Assembly (NCBI GenBank): GCA_937892545.1
Contig: CALAFO010000088.1
Location: forward strand, 1-15,308
Source of the DNA: Scatosoma sp002474405
Lineage (GTDB): Bacteria > Bacillota > Clostridia > Christensenellales > Borkfalkiaceae
Length of the DNA: 15,308 nt
Direction: 5' to 3'
In this document: piece by piece, positions 1 to 6,733 of the stretch
How the letters are laid out: each line of letters starts with the position of its first letter
How positions within the stretch are numbered: position 1 is the first letter of the stretch
Translations under genes and position numbers: made by a program
Notes under the pieces: model-generated
Told to the model about the DNA's origin: nothing
Seen by the model: the letters and a program-made list of their open reading frames with translations, nothing else
The model's database searches: none

Positions 1-22
1 GGGAAAGCAAGAAGGAGATAAT

Positions 23-1108
23 TTACTTTTTGTCGGCGAGGGCGTTGCAGTGCTTAATGGTGTTGATTTCGCGGGGATCGTACGGGTGCAGGTTTTTACG
101 GTATAACTCGTGCTGCCATTTCGTAAAATCGAAATCTACGTCCGGGTTTTCTTCCGCTTTTTTCCACAGCCCGTCCCACGGTTCGGTAGTGTACGTTTTT
201 CCCTGCACGAAGCCCCAGCAATAACAGCCGACGCGTTCTATCATCATCAGCGGATAAATTTCCTGCACGGTGTTATGGTTGCAGCGGTTGAGCCACTCCG
301 TTACGATGACGGGGCGCTTGTAATACTTTTTGAACGTGTACAAATCCGTTAAAAATTTTTCGTACTTCGAATAGGAATGGAACGAAATGAAATCGGAAAG
401 CGCGTACGCCGTCTTTTCCACCTCGTTTTTCAATTCTCCGTTTTCGCGCACGCCCCAGTACACGTCCGCCGCCAACGGCTGCACGGGATCGAGCGAACGC
501 ACGAGCGCGAACAGCTCGAGCATCAACGGAATCGAATGTTCGCCGATGGCGGCGCCCGGTTCGTTTTCGATATTCCAAGCCAGAATCCGATTGTCGGCGC
601 GGTATTTTTTCACAACGCGTTCCACCATTTCCATGAATATCGGCTTGATTTCGGGATATTCCGTATAGTGCTTATACGCGTGCTCCGCCATCAGTTTATC
701 CTGCAGTTCGTAATCGCGGTTGAAATGGTTGTAATATTCTTTCTGCGCGCCCAGCTCTTTCGCTACGAATTTATCGCCGTAAGGCAGATCTTCTTCGTAC
801 GCAAGCACGAGCATTACGCTGTGATGATACTTCGCGCAAAGCGCTATGTAGCTTTCCAGCGTTTTCATGAACTCTTCCGGTTCTTTATAGTATACGTCGA
901 AATTGCACCACAGGCGCACCGTGTTGAATCCCGTTTCTTCGCTGAGTTTCAATTCCGTTTCCGCCGTTTTCAGATGCTCTTCCCTTCCGATCGACTGCCA
1001 CATATCGAGGCGGTTGATGCAATCCGAAGGCAAAAAGTTGGTGCCGCGCAACCACGGCTGTTTTGCATACCATTCGTTGATTTCCTGTTCCGTCCACTGT
1101 CTGTTCAT
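23..1108 (-). CDS. Clan GH-A (GH5-like) glycoside hydrolase, left copy of tandem pair
   Basis: A 361-residue (beta/alpha)8-barrel retaining glycoside hydrolase of the GH5-like/cellulase type. Visible motifs: RLWCNF (65-70), the WNIENEP acid/base strand with Glu183 (178-184), SFHSY (242-246), the VTEW nucleophile Glu271 (269-272), and a late CYCWGFVQGK strand (295-304). No signal peptide, carbohydrate-binding module or membrane segment is seen, so it probably acts in the cytoplasm on short imported oligosaccharides; the substrate cannot be read from sequence. It is a paralogue of the gene at 1425-2510: 316 of 361 residues match by my alignment, and 42 of 45 differences fall between residues 171 and 323. 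Identity of the flanking DNA stops 10 bp upstream of the start codon, so this copy lacks the promoter and Shine-Dalgarno of its neighbour; I see only a weak GTGAG at 1117-1121. It may be expressed only by read-through. The fold is sure, the exact GH family or subfamily is not. Confidence 0.88.
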   Translation of the reverse strand: MNRQWTEQEINEWYAKQPWLRGTNFLPSDCINRLDMWQSIGREEHLKTAETELKLSEETGFNTVRLWCNFDVYYKEPEEFMKTLESYIALCAKYHHSVMLVLAYEEDLPYGDKFVAKELGAQKEYYNHFNRDYELQDKLMAEHAYKHYTEYPEIKPIFMEMVERVVKKYRADNRILAWNIENEPGAAIGEHSIPLMLELFALVRSLDPVQPLAADVYWGVRENGELKNEVEKTAYALSDFISFHSYSKYEKFLTDLYTFKKYYKRPVIVTEWLNRCNHNTVQEIYPLMMIERVGCYCWGFVQGKTYTTEPWDGLWKKAEENPDVDFDFTKWQHELYRKNLHPYDPREINTIKHCNALADKK

Positions 1109-1182
1109 TGTTGTTTCTCACTTTTGTATAGAAAACATTGCGCCCCTTTGTTTAAATTTGGGCGTATTGAAAACAAGGTACG

Positions 1183-1417
1183 CCCCTCATCACCTTGCTT
1201 CACAAGGAGCTTCCCCCCCAAGGGGAAGCCGCAAAGCTGCTTTTGCAGGGAAACTTGGCGACACCTTCCCCCCAAGGGGAAGGCTTAAATAAGGAAAAAG
1301 TAAAATTTACCCTCTATCGTCTGCTTACGCAGACACTTTCCCCGAAGGGGAAAGCAAGGATACTGCGAACTGCATAACGAATCAGGTGAAGCCTGCCCGA
1401 AGGGGAAAGCAAGAAGG
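1183..1417. repeat. Cluster of GGGGAAG palindromes with accessory hairpins
   Basis: This fills most of the 316-bp gap between the two hydrolase genes. Four related palindromes are visible. At 1209-1229, GCTTCCCC pairs with GGGGAAGC. At 1264-1283, CCTTCCCC pairs with GGGGAAGG. At 1336-1354, CTTTCCCC pairs with GGGGAAAG. A degenerate one lies at about 1391-1410. The first three are each preceded by a small stem: CCTTG/CAAGG (1193-1207), CTGC/GCAG (1237-1248) and GTCTGC/GCAGAC (1319-1334). This gives a repeated two-hairpin module. The right half of the fourth unit recurs at bases 1-15. The layout resembles non-coding, MITE- or REP-like repeats found in many Clostridia. No ORF or transposase is present. 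The hairpins could also attenuate read-through between the two genes. Confidence 0.8.
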
Positions 1418-1424
1418 AGATAAT

Positions 1425-2510
1425 TTACTTTTTGTCGGCGAGGGCGTTGCAGTGCTTGATGGTGTTGATTTCGCGGGGATCGTACGGGTGCAGGTTTTTA
1501 CGGTATAATTCGTGCTGCCACTTCGTGAAATCGAAATCTACATTCGGATCGCTTTCCGCCCGTTTCCAGAGCGAATCCCAAGGTTCGGTGGTGTACGTTT
1601 TTCCCTGCACGAAGCCCCAGCAGTAGCAACCCACGTTTTCGATAAGCATCAGCGGATAAATCTCCTGCACGTTGTTATGGTTGCAGCGGTTGAGCCACTC
1701 CGTTACGATAATCGGGCGTTTGAAATACTTTTTCAGCGTGTAAATGCCCGTTAAAAACTTTTCGTAGTCCGAATAGGAATGGAACGAAATGAAATCGGAA
1801 AGTTCGTAAGCTTTCGCTTCCGCTTCCGTTCTGAACGTGCCGTCTTCGTTGATGCCGCTCCATACGTCCGACGCCAGCGGCTGCACGGGATCGAGCGAGC
1901 GAACGAGCGCGAACAACTCTTCCTGCATTTTTACCGCGCGGCTGCCAATGGTGATGCCCGGTTCGTTTTCCACGTTCCACGCAAGCACGCGCGTATCTTC
2001 GCGGTACTTTTTCACAACCCGTTCCACCATTTCCATATAAATCGGCTTGATTTCGGGATATTCCGTATAATGCTTGTACGCGTGCTCCGCCATCAACTTA
2101 TCCTGCAATTCGTAATCGCGGTTGAAATGGTTGTAATATTCTTTCTGCGCGCCGAGTTCTTTCGCCACGAATTTATCGCCGTAAGGCAGATCTTCTTCGT
2201 ACGCAAGCACCGGCATTACGCTGTGATGATACTTCGCGCAAAGCGCTATGTAGCTTTCCAGCGTTTGCATAAACTCTTCCGGTTCTTTATAGTATACGTC
2301 GAAATTGCACCACAGGCGCACCGTGTTGAATCCCGTTTCTTCGCTGAGTTTCAATTCCGTTTCCGCCGTTTTCAGATGCTCTTCCCTTCCGATCGACTGC
2401 CACATATCGAGGCGGTTGATGCAATCCGAAGGCAAAAAGTTTGTGCCGCGCAGCCACGGCTGCTTTGCGTACCATTCGTTGATTTCCTGTTCCGTCCACT
2501 GTCTGTTCAT
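1425..2510 (-). CDS. Clan GH-A (GH5-like) glycoside hydrolase, right copy of tandem pair
   Basis: A 361-residue paralogue of the gene at 23-1108, with the same barrel motifs: WNVENEP with acid/base Glu183, SFHSY, and VTEW with nucleophile Glu271. It has no signal peptide, so a cytoplasmic role in glycan or oligosaccharide breakdown is inferred. It differs from its twin mainly at 171-197, 214-236 and 248-323, the beta-alpha loops around and after the acid/base residue. Different substrate preference is therefore possible. It is the first gene behind a perfect TTGACA-17-TATAAT promoter (2612-2640) and an AGGGAGA Shine-Dalgarno (2524-2530), about 13 nt before the ATG, a rather long gap. The start is supported because both copies share it and the twin diverges just upstream. 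Transcription could run on into the left copy if the palindromes at 1193-1410 do not terminate it. The family is secure, the substrate unknown. Confidence 0.9.
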   Translation of the reverse strand: MNRQWTEQEINEWYAKQPWLRGTNFLPSDCINRLDMWQSIGREEHLKTAETELKLSEETGFNTVRLWCNFDVYYKEPEEFMQTLESYIALCAKYHHSVMPVLAYEEDLPYGDKFVAKELGAQKEYYNHFNRDYELQDKLMAEHAYKHYTEYPEIKPIYMEMVERVVKKYREDTRVLAWNVENEPGITIGSRAVKMQEELFALVRSLDPVQPLASDVWSGINEDGTFRTEAEAKAYELSDFISFHSYSDYEKFLTGIYTLKKYFKRPIIVTEWLNRCNHNNVQEIYPLMLIENVGCYCWGFVQGKTYTTEPWDSLWKRAESDPNVDFDFTKWQHELYRKNLHPYDPREINTIKHCNALADKK

Positions 2511-2611
2511 TGTTGTTTCTGTTTCTCCCTGACGATTTTTGCCGCCCCTTTTCCGCCGCCCGGCGGCATCGGTTTTGCATGAAAGCGAAAGCTTCCGACG
2601 GGGCTACGTTT

Positions 2612-2640
2612 ATTATACGATACGGGGAAAAATTTGTCAA
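2612..2640 (-). promoter_or_regulatory. Consensus sigma-A promoter for the right glycoside hydrolase
   Basis: On the minus strand TTGACA (2635-2640) and TATAAT (2612-2617) are separated by exactly 17 bp. The implied leader is about 95 nt and carries a GC-rich small inverted repeat (GCCGC-ccg-GCGGC, 2555-2567) and the AGGGAGA Shine-Dalgarno (2524-2530). No binding site for a known regulator was recognised. Confidence 0.85.
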
Positions 2641-2712
2641 GCGCAGACACGCGGAAAAATGTGAAAAAGAAACAAAATTCCGAACGTTACGAAAGATAAT
2701 TCCGCAAATTTC

Positions 2713-3636
2713 TCACACGAAGCGGCGGGCTTCGATATAATACTTTTTACGCGCGGCGGTAAGCTTTTCGATGCGGGCGTAATCGGACGAGGTGTGCAGG
2801 ATATAATCGTTGCCGAGATAAATCGCCACATGCCCCACGCGCTCCGTGCCCGTGTTGTAATAGCGCGAAGCGTTGGTGAAATAGATGCAGTCGCCGCGGG
2901 AAAGCTCGCTTTTCTTTACGGCTTTGCCCTCTTTTACCTGCAACCGTGTGGTGGTGCCGAGAAGTTTGTTCGCGCCGAAATAAAACACGTACTGCGTGAG
3001 CGAAGAACAATCGAACGCGTTTACGGTGAAGCCGCGCTGAAAATTGCCCGCGCCGTCATGCAGGCGCACTGCGCCGAACACGTACGGCGTGCCGAGAAGT
3101 TTATACGCCTCTGCCAGCACCCGTTCCACGGCGGCGTTATCGCTTTTTTCCAGCGTGAATTCTTTGGCGTACGTTGCGGAAAGATACACTTTTTTGCCGC
3201 GGTAATACACGCAGTACCAGTTCCCCGTTTTTTCCGCCACCGCATACGAAGTATCTTTTTCCGCCGAAGCCACCGCTTTGTAGCCGCTGCCCGCGCCAGA
3301 ACGGAGATTTACGCCGCTGCCCGTGCAGATTATGTACAGCTGCAGATTCTGTTGCGGCTGCGGTTCTTCCGGTTCCGTCGGCGCGACGGGCTCGGCGGGC
3401 TGTTCCGGGGAAGAAGGTTCTTCCGGAGTATCCGGTTCCTGCGGGGTATCGGGCGATTCTGCGGGGTTTTCCGGGGAAGAATCGGGCGTATCGGGGGATT
3501 CGGACGGCTGCGTTTCGCCCTGCGGCGGCGCGGCGGAAATATGATCGGCGCGGTATGCCGCGGTGAGCGAATATGCGGGAAGAACGGTAAAGCACGCGGC
3601 AAGAATCAGCGCCGCGGCGTTTTTCATGCGTTTCAT
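2713..3636 (-). CDS. Secreted SH3-domain NlpC/P60 peptidoglycan hydrolase
   Basis: A 307-residue exported cell-wall enzyme. The N-terminus is a signal peptide (basic MKRMK, hydrophobic core about 7-26). A Pro/Glu/Ser/Thr-rich linker follows (about 38-96), built of loose P-[DE]-[ST]-P repeats. A bacterial SH3 domain follows (about 98-158, with GVNLRSGAGSGY typical of SH3b). The NlpC/P60 cysteine peptidase domain occupies about 168-307. The likely catalytic residues are Cys210 in FDCSS, His269 in GHVAIYLG and His281 in ILHTS. The family cleaves peptide stems of peptidoglycan, usually D-gamma-Glu/meso-DAP-type bonds. The disordered linker probably spans the wall. A GGAGG Shine-Dalgarno (3645-3649 complement) sits 8 nt before the ATG. 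It is transcribed alone from 3669-3697, divergent from the methyltransferase; no clear terminator is seen downstream. Its biological role (division, remodelling or lysis) is not resolved. Confidence 0.93.
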   Translation of the reverse strand: MKRMKNAAALILAACFTVLPAYSLTAAYRADHISAAPPQGETQPSESPDTPDSSPENPAESPDTPQEPDTPEEPSSPEQPAEPVAPTEPEEPQPQQNLQLYIICTGSGVNLRSGAGSGYKAVASAEKDTSYAVAEKTGNWYCVYYRGKKVYLSATYAKEFTLEKSDNAAVERVLAEAYKLLGTPYVFGAVRLHDGAGNFQRGFTVNAFDCSSLTQYVFYFGANKLLGTTTRLQVKEGKAVKKSELSRGDCIYFTNASRYYNTGTERVGHVAIYLGNDYILHTSSDYARIEKLTAARKKYYIEARRFV

Positions 3637-3668
3637 TTGTGTTGCCTCCGTTTTTTTGTTTTAAAAGC

Positions 3669-3697
3669 ATTGTAACATGCGGCGGCGCGGTTTGCAA
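3669..3697 (-). promoter_or_regulatory. Promoter of the NlpC/P60 gene
   Basis: On the minus strand TTGCAA (3692-3697), a 17-bp spacer and TACAAT (3669-3674) lie about 33 bp upstream of the start codon, giving a short leader with a GGAGG site. Confidence 0.75.
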
Positions 3698-3737
3698 GAC
3701 ACAAAATTTGCCCGAAAAGGGAAATTACGGCAACGCG

Positions 3738-3761
3738 GGAAAAAAAGCGGCGTTTTTTTCC
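3738..3761. repeat. 9-bp inverted repeat between divergent promoters
   Basis: GGAAAAAAA and TTTTTTTCC flank a GCGGCG centre, midway between the leftward promoter at 3669-3697 and the rightward promoter at 3801-3829. It could be an operator or simply an A/T-tract element. No functional evidence. Confidence 0.4.
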
Positions 3762-3800
3762 TTTTTTGCCTTTGATTTTCTGCCGCGGCGCATAACGCGC

Positions 3801-3829
3801 TTGCTTTTTCCCGTAAAACGTAGTATAAT
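3801..3829 (+). promoter_or_regulatory. Promoter of the methyltransferase operon
   Basis: TTGCTT (3801-3806), a 17-bp spacer and a perfect TATAAT (3824-3829) lie about 40 bp before the GTG start. It is the only good promoter seen ahead of the 3872-8750 gene run. Confidence 0.78.
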
Positions 3830-3871
3830 ATTCTACGAATATTTCCAAGGCGGAAGGAGCGCGGCAGAAAC

Positions 3872-6499
3872 GTGCGGAACACACAGATGAAAAACGAAAC
3901 GACAGAAAAAATCGCGGGCGGGACGGGAAACGGGACCGCGCTTTTCGACGCGCTGAAAAGCGCCAGAAGCGAACAGAACGTGAAAGCGGAATTTTACAAC
4001 GCGGTGGGCATAGGCGAAGCGCAGGTGAAAGGCGATACGTACAGCGGCGTGCTTTTCGTATTCCGCAAAGAAAAGAAAATTTCCGCCGCCCGCCTTTCTT
4101 CGATGCTGGCGCAGGCGCTGTATACGGTGCGGAAAATCCGCTACGAGGAAACGGAGCGGCTGCTGCCCGAAAGAATCTGCGGCGTGTGCCGCGAAGAAGC
4201 CTTTCTCGCTTCCACGCAGGATTTTTCGGCGTTCTGCGGAAAACGCGGCGGCAACGACTACGACTGGGACAGAACCCCCGCTTCCCCCTGCCCCGTTTTA
4301 ACGCGCGATCTGCTCTCTTCGCCGCAGCTGTGCCGCGTGCGGGTGTATTCCCTCGGAAAAGCGGAGGAAGAACGGGCGTTCCGCGCGGCGCTGGCGGGCG
4401 CGTGCGGGGAACAGCTTTCGATGTTTCCGAAAGAGAAAAAGCCGATTACGGAAGAAAATTTCGAACGGGTGTACGAATACTGGGCTTCCTTATTTTCCTT
4501 TTATCTCGACGGCAGGCGGGGCGAAAAGAAGCTTGCCGAATACTTTCTGGCGGACGCGCTGCGCGGCGGCGCGCCGAACAAAAACGGGCGCGTGGAGTTT
4601 CTTCTGGAAAGCGGAAAAGAAACGCACCGTTTGCCCGTGTACGAATATAACTATTTCTGGAGCGTGTACGACCGCGTACAGGACGAAACCACGGCTTTTT
4701 CGCTGCGGAGAAAAATCGACCGCCTCGGCGAGGACGAAAGCCGCAGAATGCAGGGCGAATTTTATACGCCGCCCGTATTTGCGCAGAAAGCGTACGGGTA
4801 CATCGAACGGGTGATAGGCAAGCGGCGGCTGGAAAGCGGCGAATACCGCGTATGGGATATGGCGGCGGGCAGCGGCAACCTTGAATTTACTCTGCCCGCG
4901 GCGGTGCTGCCCTACACCTACATTTCCACGATAGGCGAAGAGGACGCGATGTACTGCCGGCGCGTATTCCCCTATTCCACCGTGTTTACCTACGATTATT
5001 TAAACGACGACGCGGAACTCTTATTTGAAAAACGGCGCAGGCTGAGGCTTGCCGAAAGCACGTTTAACCCCGATTACGGAGAGAATCCGATGCGTTCCGC
5101 CCTGCTTGCTTCGGATGAAAGGAACGCCGAAAAAGAAAAACTTTCCGCGGGCGCGCCCGAAGAAGAAAAAACGTGGAAAATGCCCGAAAACTTGCGGAAA
5201 GATCTGGAAAACCCGAAACTGAAATGGCTGATTTTCATCAATCCGCCGTTCGCGACCAGCAACACCACCTCTTTAACGCAGGGCAAAACTTCGAAAACGG
5301 GCGTTTCCGTTACGGCGGTGAGAAAAGAAATGCTTGCCCGCGGGCTGGGCGAAACGGGCAGAGAGTTGTTCTCGCAGTTTTTATTCCGCATTTCCGAAGA
5401 ATTTGCGGGCAAACCGGCATACCTCGGTTTGTTTTCCACGCTGAAATACCTGAACGCGCCGAACGACGAGAAACTGCGCGAACAGGCGTTCAGATACACG
5501 GCGGAGCGCGGATTTTTATTTTCTTCCGAAAACTTCGCGGGGAGCAAGGGAAAATTTCCCGTGGCGTTCATCGTGTGGAACCTCGCGAAAGAAAAGCCGA
5601 TAGAAAAACAGCGGCTGTGCCTCGACGTATTTAACATGCAAGCGGAAAAAGTGGGCGTGAAAAAGGTGGAAACGGGCGCGTTCAAGCCGCTTTCTTCCTG
5701 GGTGAAACGCCCGAAAACCACGCAGGTATTTCCCCCGTTTACAGGCGCTTTCGGCATCGGCGAGGGCAACGCCGACGTGCGCGACAGAGTGGCGGACGGG
5801 TTTTTATGTTCGCTGATGTGCTGCGGCAACGATTTTCAGCACCTGAACCAGACGGCATTATTTTCCGGTCCGCAGGCTTCGGCGGGTTCGTATTCTGTGG
5901 TGAAGGCGAACTTCGAACGGTCGATGGCGATTCACGCGGCGCGGAGACTGGCGACGCCCACCTGGTCGAACAACCGCGACCAATTCCGCGCGCCGGAGGG
6001 AGAGCTGCCGAGGAGTTTTTACACGGACTGCGCGGTGTGGAGCGCGTTTGCCGATTCGGATAACTGCTGCTCGTTTGAAAACATACAATACAAAGGCAAC
6101 AGCTACCGCGTGCGCAACAACCTCTTCCCCTTTACGATTTCGGACGTGGAACAATGGGGCGTGCCGCTCGGTTCGGCGGAAAAAAGCGAAGGCGAATCTT
6201 TCTTTTCCGTATGGCTGAAAGGACGGAGACTTTCCGCGGACGCGGCGGCGGTGATGAAGAAGGCGCGCGCGTTTTACGAATACTGTTACGTGAACCAGCT
6301 GGCGCCCATCTGGGACGCGGGATACATGCAGCTGAAAAACGCCGTAGCCGAGGACGCCGAAGGCAAAAAACTGCTTGCCGCGCTGAAAGCCGCGCATAAA
6401 AAAATGAGCGTGAAGCTTTTAAAAGACGTGATTGCCTGCGGGATGATTCCGGAGGACGTGCAGTACTTCGACGGAGTGCCCTACGAAGAGGAAGTCTGA
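3872..6499 (+). CDS. Large N6-adenine DNA methyltransferase (Eco57I/HsdM-like)
   Basis: An 875-residue class I SAM-dependent DNA methyltransferase. The core shows the gamma-type order: GEFYTP (295-300), the SAM-binding motif I DMAAGSGNLEF (329-339), and catalytic motif IV NPPF (457-460) after a hydrophobic WLIFI strand. Methylation of adenine N6 is inferred from NPPF. Residues 1-290 are a family-specific N-terminal region, and about 600-875 probably hold target recognition. I see no helicase motif or convincing nuclease motif, and no nuclease gene lies nearby, so it may be an orphan methylase or half of a defence system. The start is GTG: AAGGAG (3854-3859) is 12 nt upstream of it but 27 nt from the in-frame ATG at 3887. 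The 74-residue gene follows after 9 bp with its Shine-Dalgarno over the stop codon, indicating coupling. The target site is unknown. Confidence 0.88.
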   Translation: MRNTQMKNETTEKIAGGTGNGTALFDALKSARSEQNVKAEFYNAVGIGEAQVKGDTYSGVLFVFRKEKKISAARLSSMLAQALYTVRKIRYEETERLLPERICGVCREEAFLASTQDFSAFCGKRGGNDYDWDRTPASPCPVLTRDLLSSPQLCRVRVYSLGKAEEERAFRAALAGACGEQLSMFPKEKKPITEENFERVYEYWASLFSFYLDGRRGEKKLAEYFLADALRGGAPNKNGRVEFLLESGKETHRLPVYEYNYFWSVYDRVQDETTAFSLRRKIDRLGEDESRRMQGEFYTPPVFAQKAYGYIERVIGKRRLESGEYRVWDMAAGSGNLEFTLPAAVLPYTYISTIGEEDAMYCRRVFPYSTVFTYDYLNDDAELLFEKRRRLRLAESTFNPDYGENPMRSALLASDERNAEKEKLSAGAPEEEKTWKMPENLRKDLENPKLKWLIFINPPFATSNTTSLTQGKTSKTGVSVTAVRKEMLARGLGETGRELFSQFLFRISEEFAGKPAYLGLFSTLKYLNAPNDEKLREQAFRYTAERGFLFSSENFAGSKGKFPVAFIVWNLAKEKPIEKQRLCLDVFNMQAEKVGVKKVETGAFKPLSSWVKRPKTTQVFPPFTGAFGIGEGNADVRDRVADGFLCSLMCCGNDFQHLNQTALFSGPQASAGSYSVVKANFERSMAIHAARRLATPTWSNNRDQFRAPEGELPRSFYTDCAVWSAFADSDNCCSFENIQYKGNSYRVRNNLFPFTISDVEQWGVPLGSAEKSEGESFFSVWLKGRRLSADAAAVMKKARAFYEYCYVNQLAPIWDAGYMQLKNAVAEDAEGKKLLAALKAAHKKMSVKLLKDVIACGMIPEDVQYFDGVPYEEEV

Positions 6500-6508
6500 G
6501 GTGAAAAA

Positions 6509-6733
6509 ATGTCGGAACTGGATTTATTGAAACTGATGCAGAAATACGAAGGCGAAATCGAAGTGGCGGATTTTACGCCGCAGGAGCTGAGAGAACTTTT
6601 AGAGCGGTTGAACGACGACGGAGAACTTGCGGACGCGGACGGAAAACCGATGACGAAAGAAGAATTCAAGCGGAAATACTTCGATTATTACGACGACGTG
6701 AAAGATTCTTCTTTGAAAAAACAGGACTGGTGA
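6509..6733 (+). CDS. Small acidic protein coupled to the methyltransferase
   Basis: A 74-residue protein of unknown function. It has 21 Asp/Glu against 12 Lys/Arg, net about -9, and looks mostly helical (an LLKLMQKYEGE start, then a TPQELRELLERL helix). No signal peptide, membrane segment or Cys/His cluster is seen. It is very likely translated: GAGGTG at 6498-6503 overlaps the methyltransferase stop and lies 5 nt before its ATG, and its own stop overlaps the next gene's GTG by four bases. The tight placement suggests a role with the methyltransferase, for example a stabilising subunit or an acidic DNA-mimic-like regulator. That is only inference; I recognise no family. Confidence 0.75.
   Translation: MSELDLLKLMQKYEGEIEVADFTPQELRELLERLNDDGELADADGKPMTKEEFKRKYFDYYDDVKDSSLKKQDW

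Larger units (their letters stand above)
1..2520. repeat. Tandem gene duplication, two units offset by 1402 bp
   Basis: Bases 1-1118 and 1403-2520 align without gaps. The match starts at the window's first base (gggaaagcaagaagg occurs at 1 and at 1403) and stops after ttgtttct at 1118/2520, just upstream of each ATG. The left unit may extend beyond the window. Similarity is uneven: nearly identical over about 781-1118 and near the 3' ends, visibly diverged over about 140-600. Confidence 0.95.

Noticed and set aside
377..1288. Long plus-strand ORFs opposite the glycoside hydrolases (also 1779-2582) and opposite the NlpC gene (2794-3675)
   Set aside because: They are antisense shadows rich in Arg/Phe/His, without ribosome sites or recognisable domains, produced by codon bias of the real minus-strand genes.
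1..3636. Polysaccharide-utilisation locus around the glycoside hydrolases
   Set aside because: No transporter, sugar-binding protein or regulator is present in the window, so such a locus cannot be supported here.
4034..4078. A D...E-x-K arrangement (Asp55, Glu67, Lys69) in the methyltransferase N-terminus, reminiscent of PD-(D/E)XK nucleases
   Set aside because: The Glu lies after a run of basic residues and not directly on the hydrophobic strand, and no upstream supporting helix motif was recognised, so a nuclease is not claimed.
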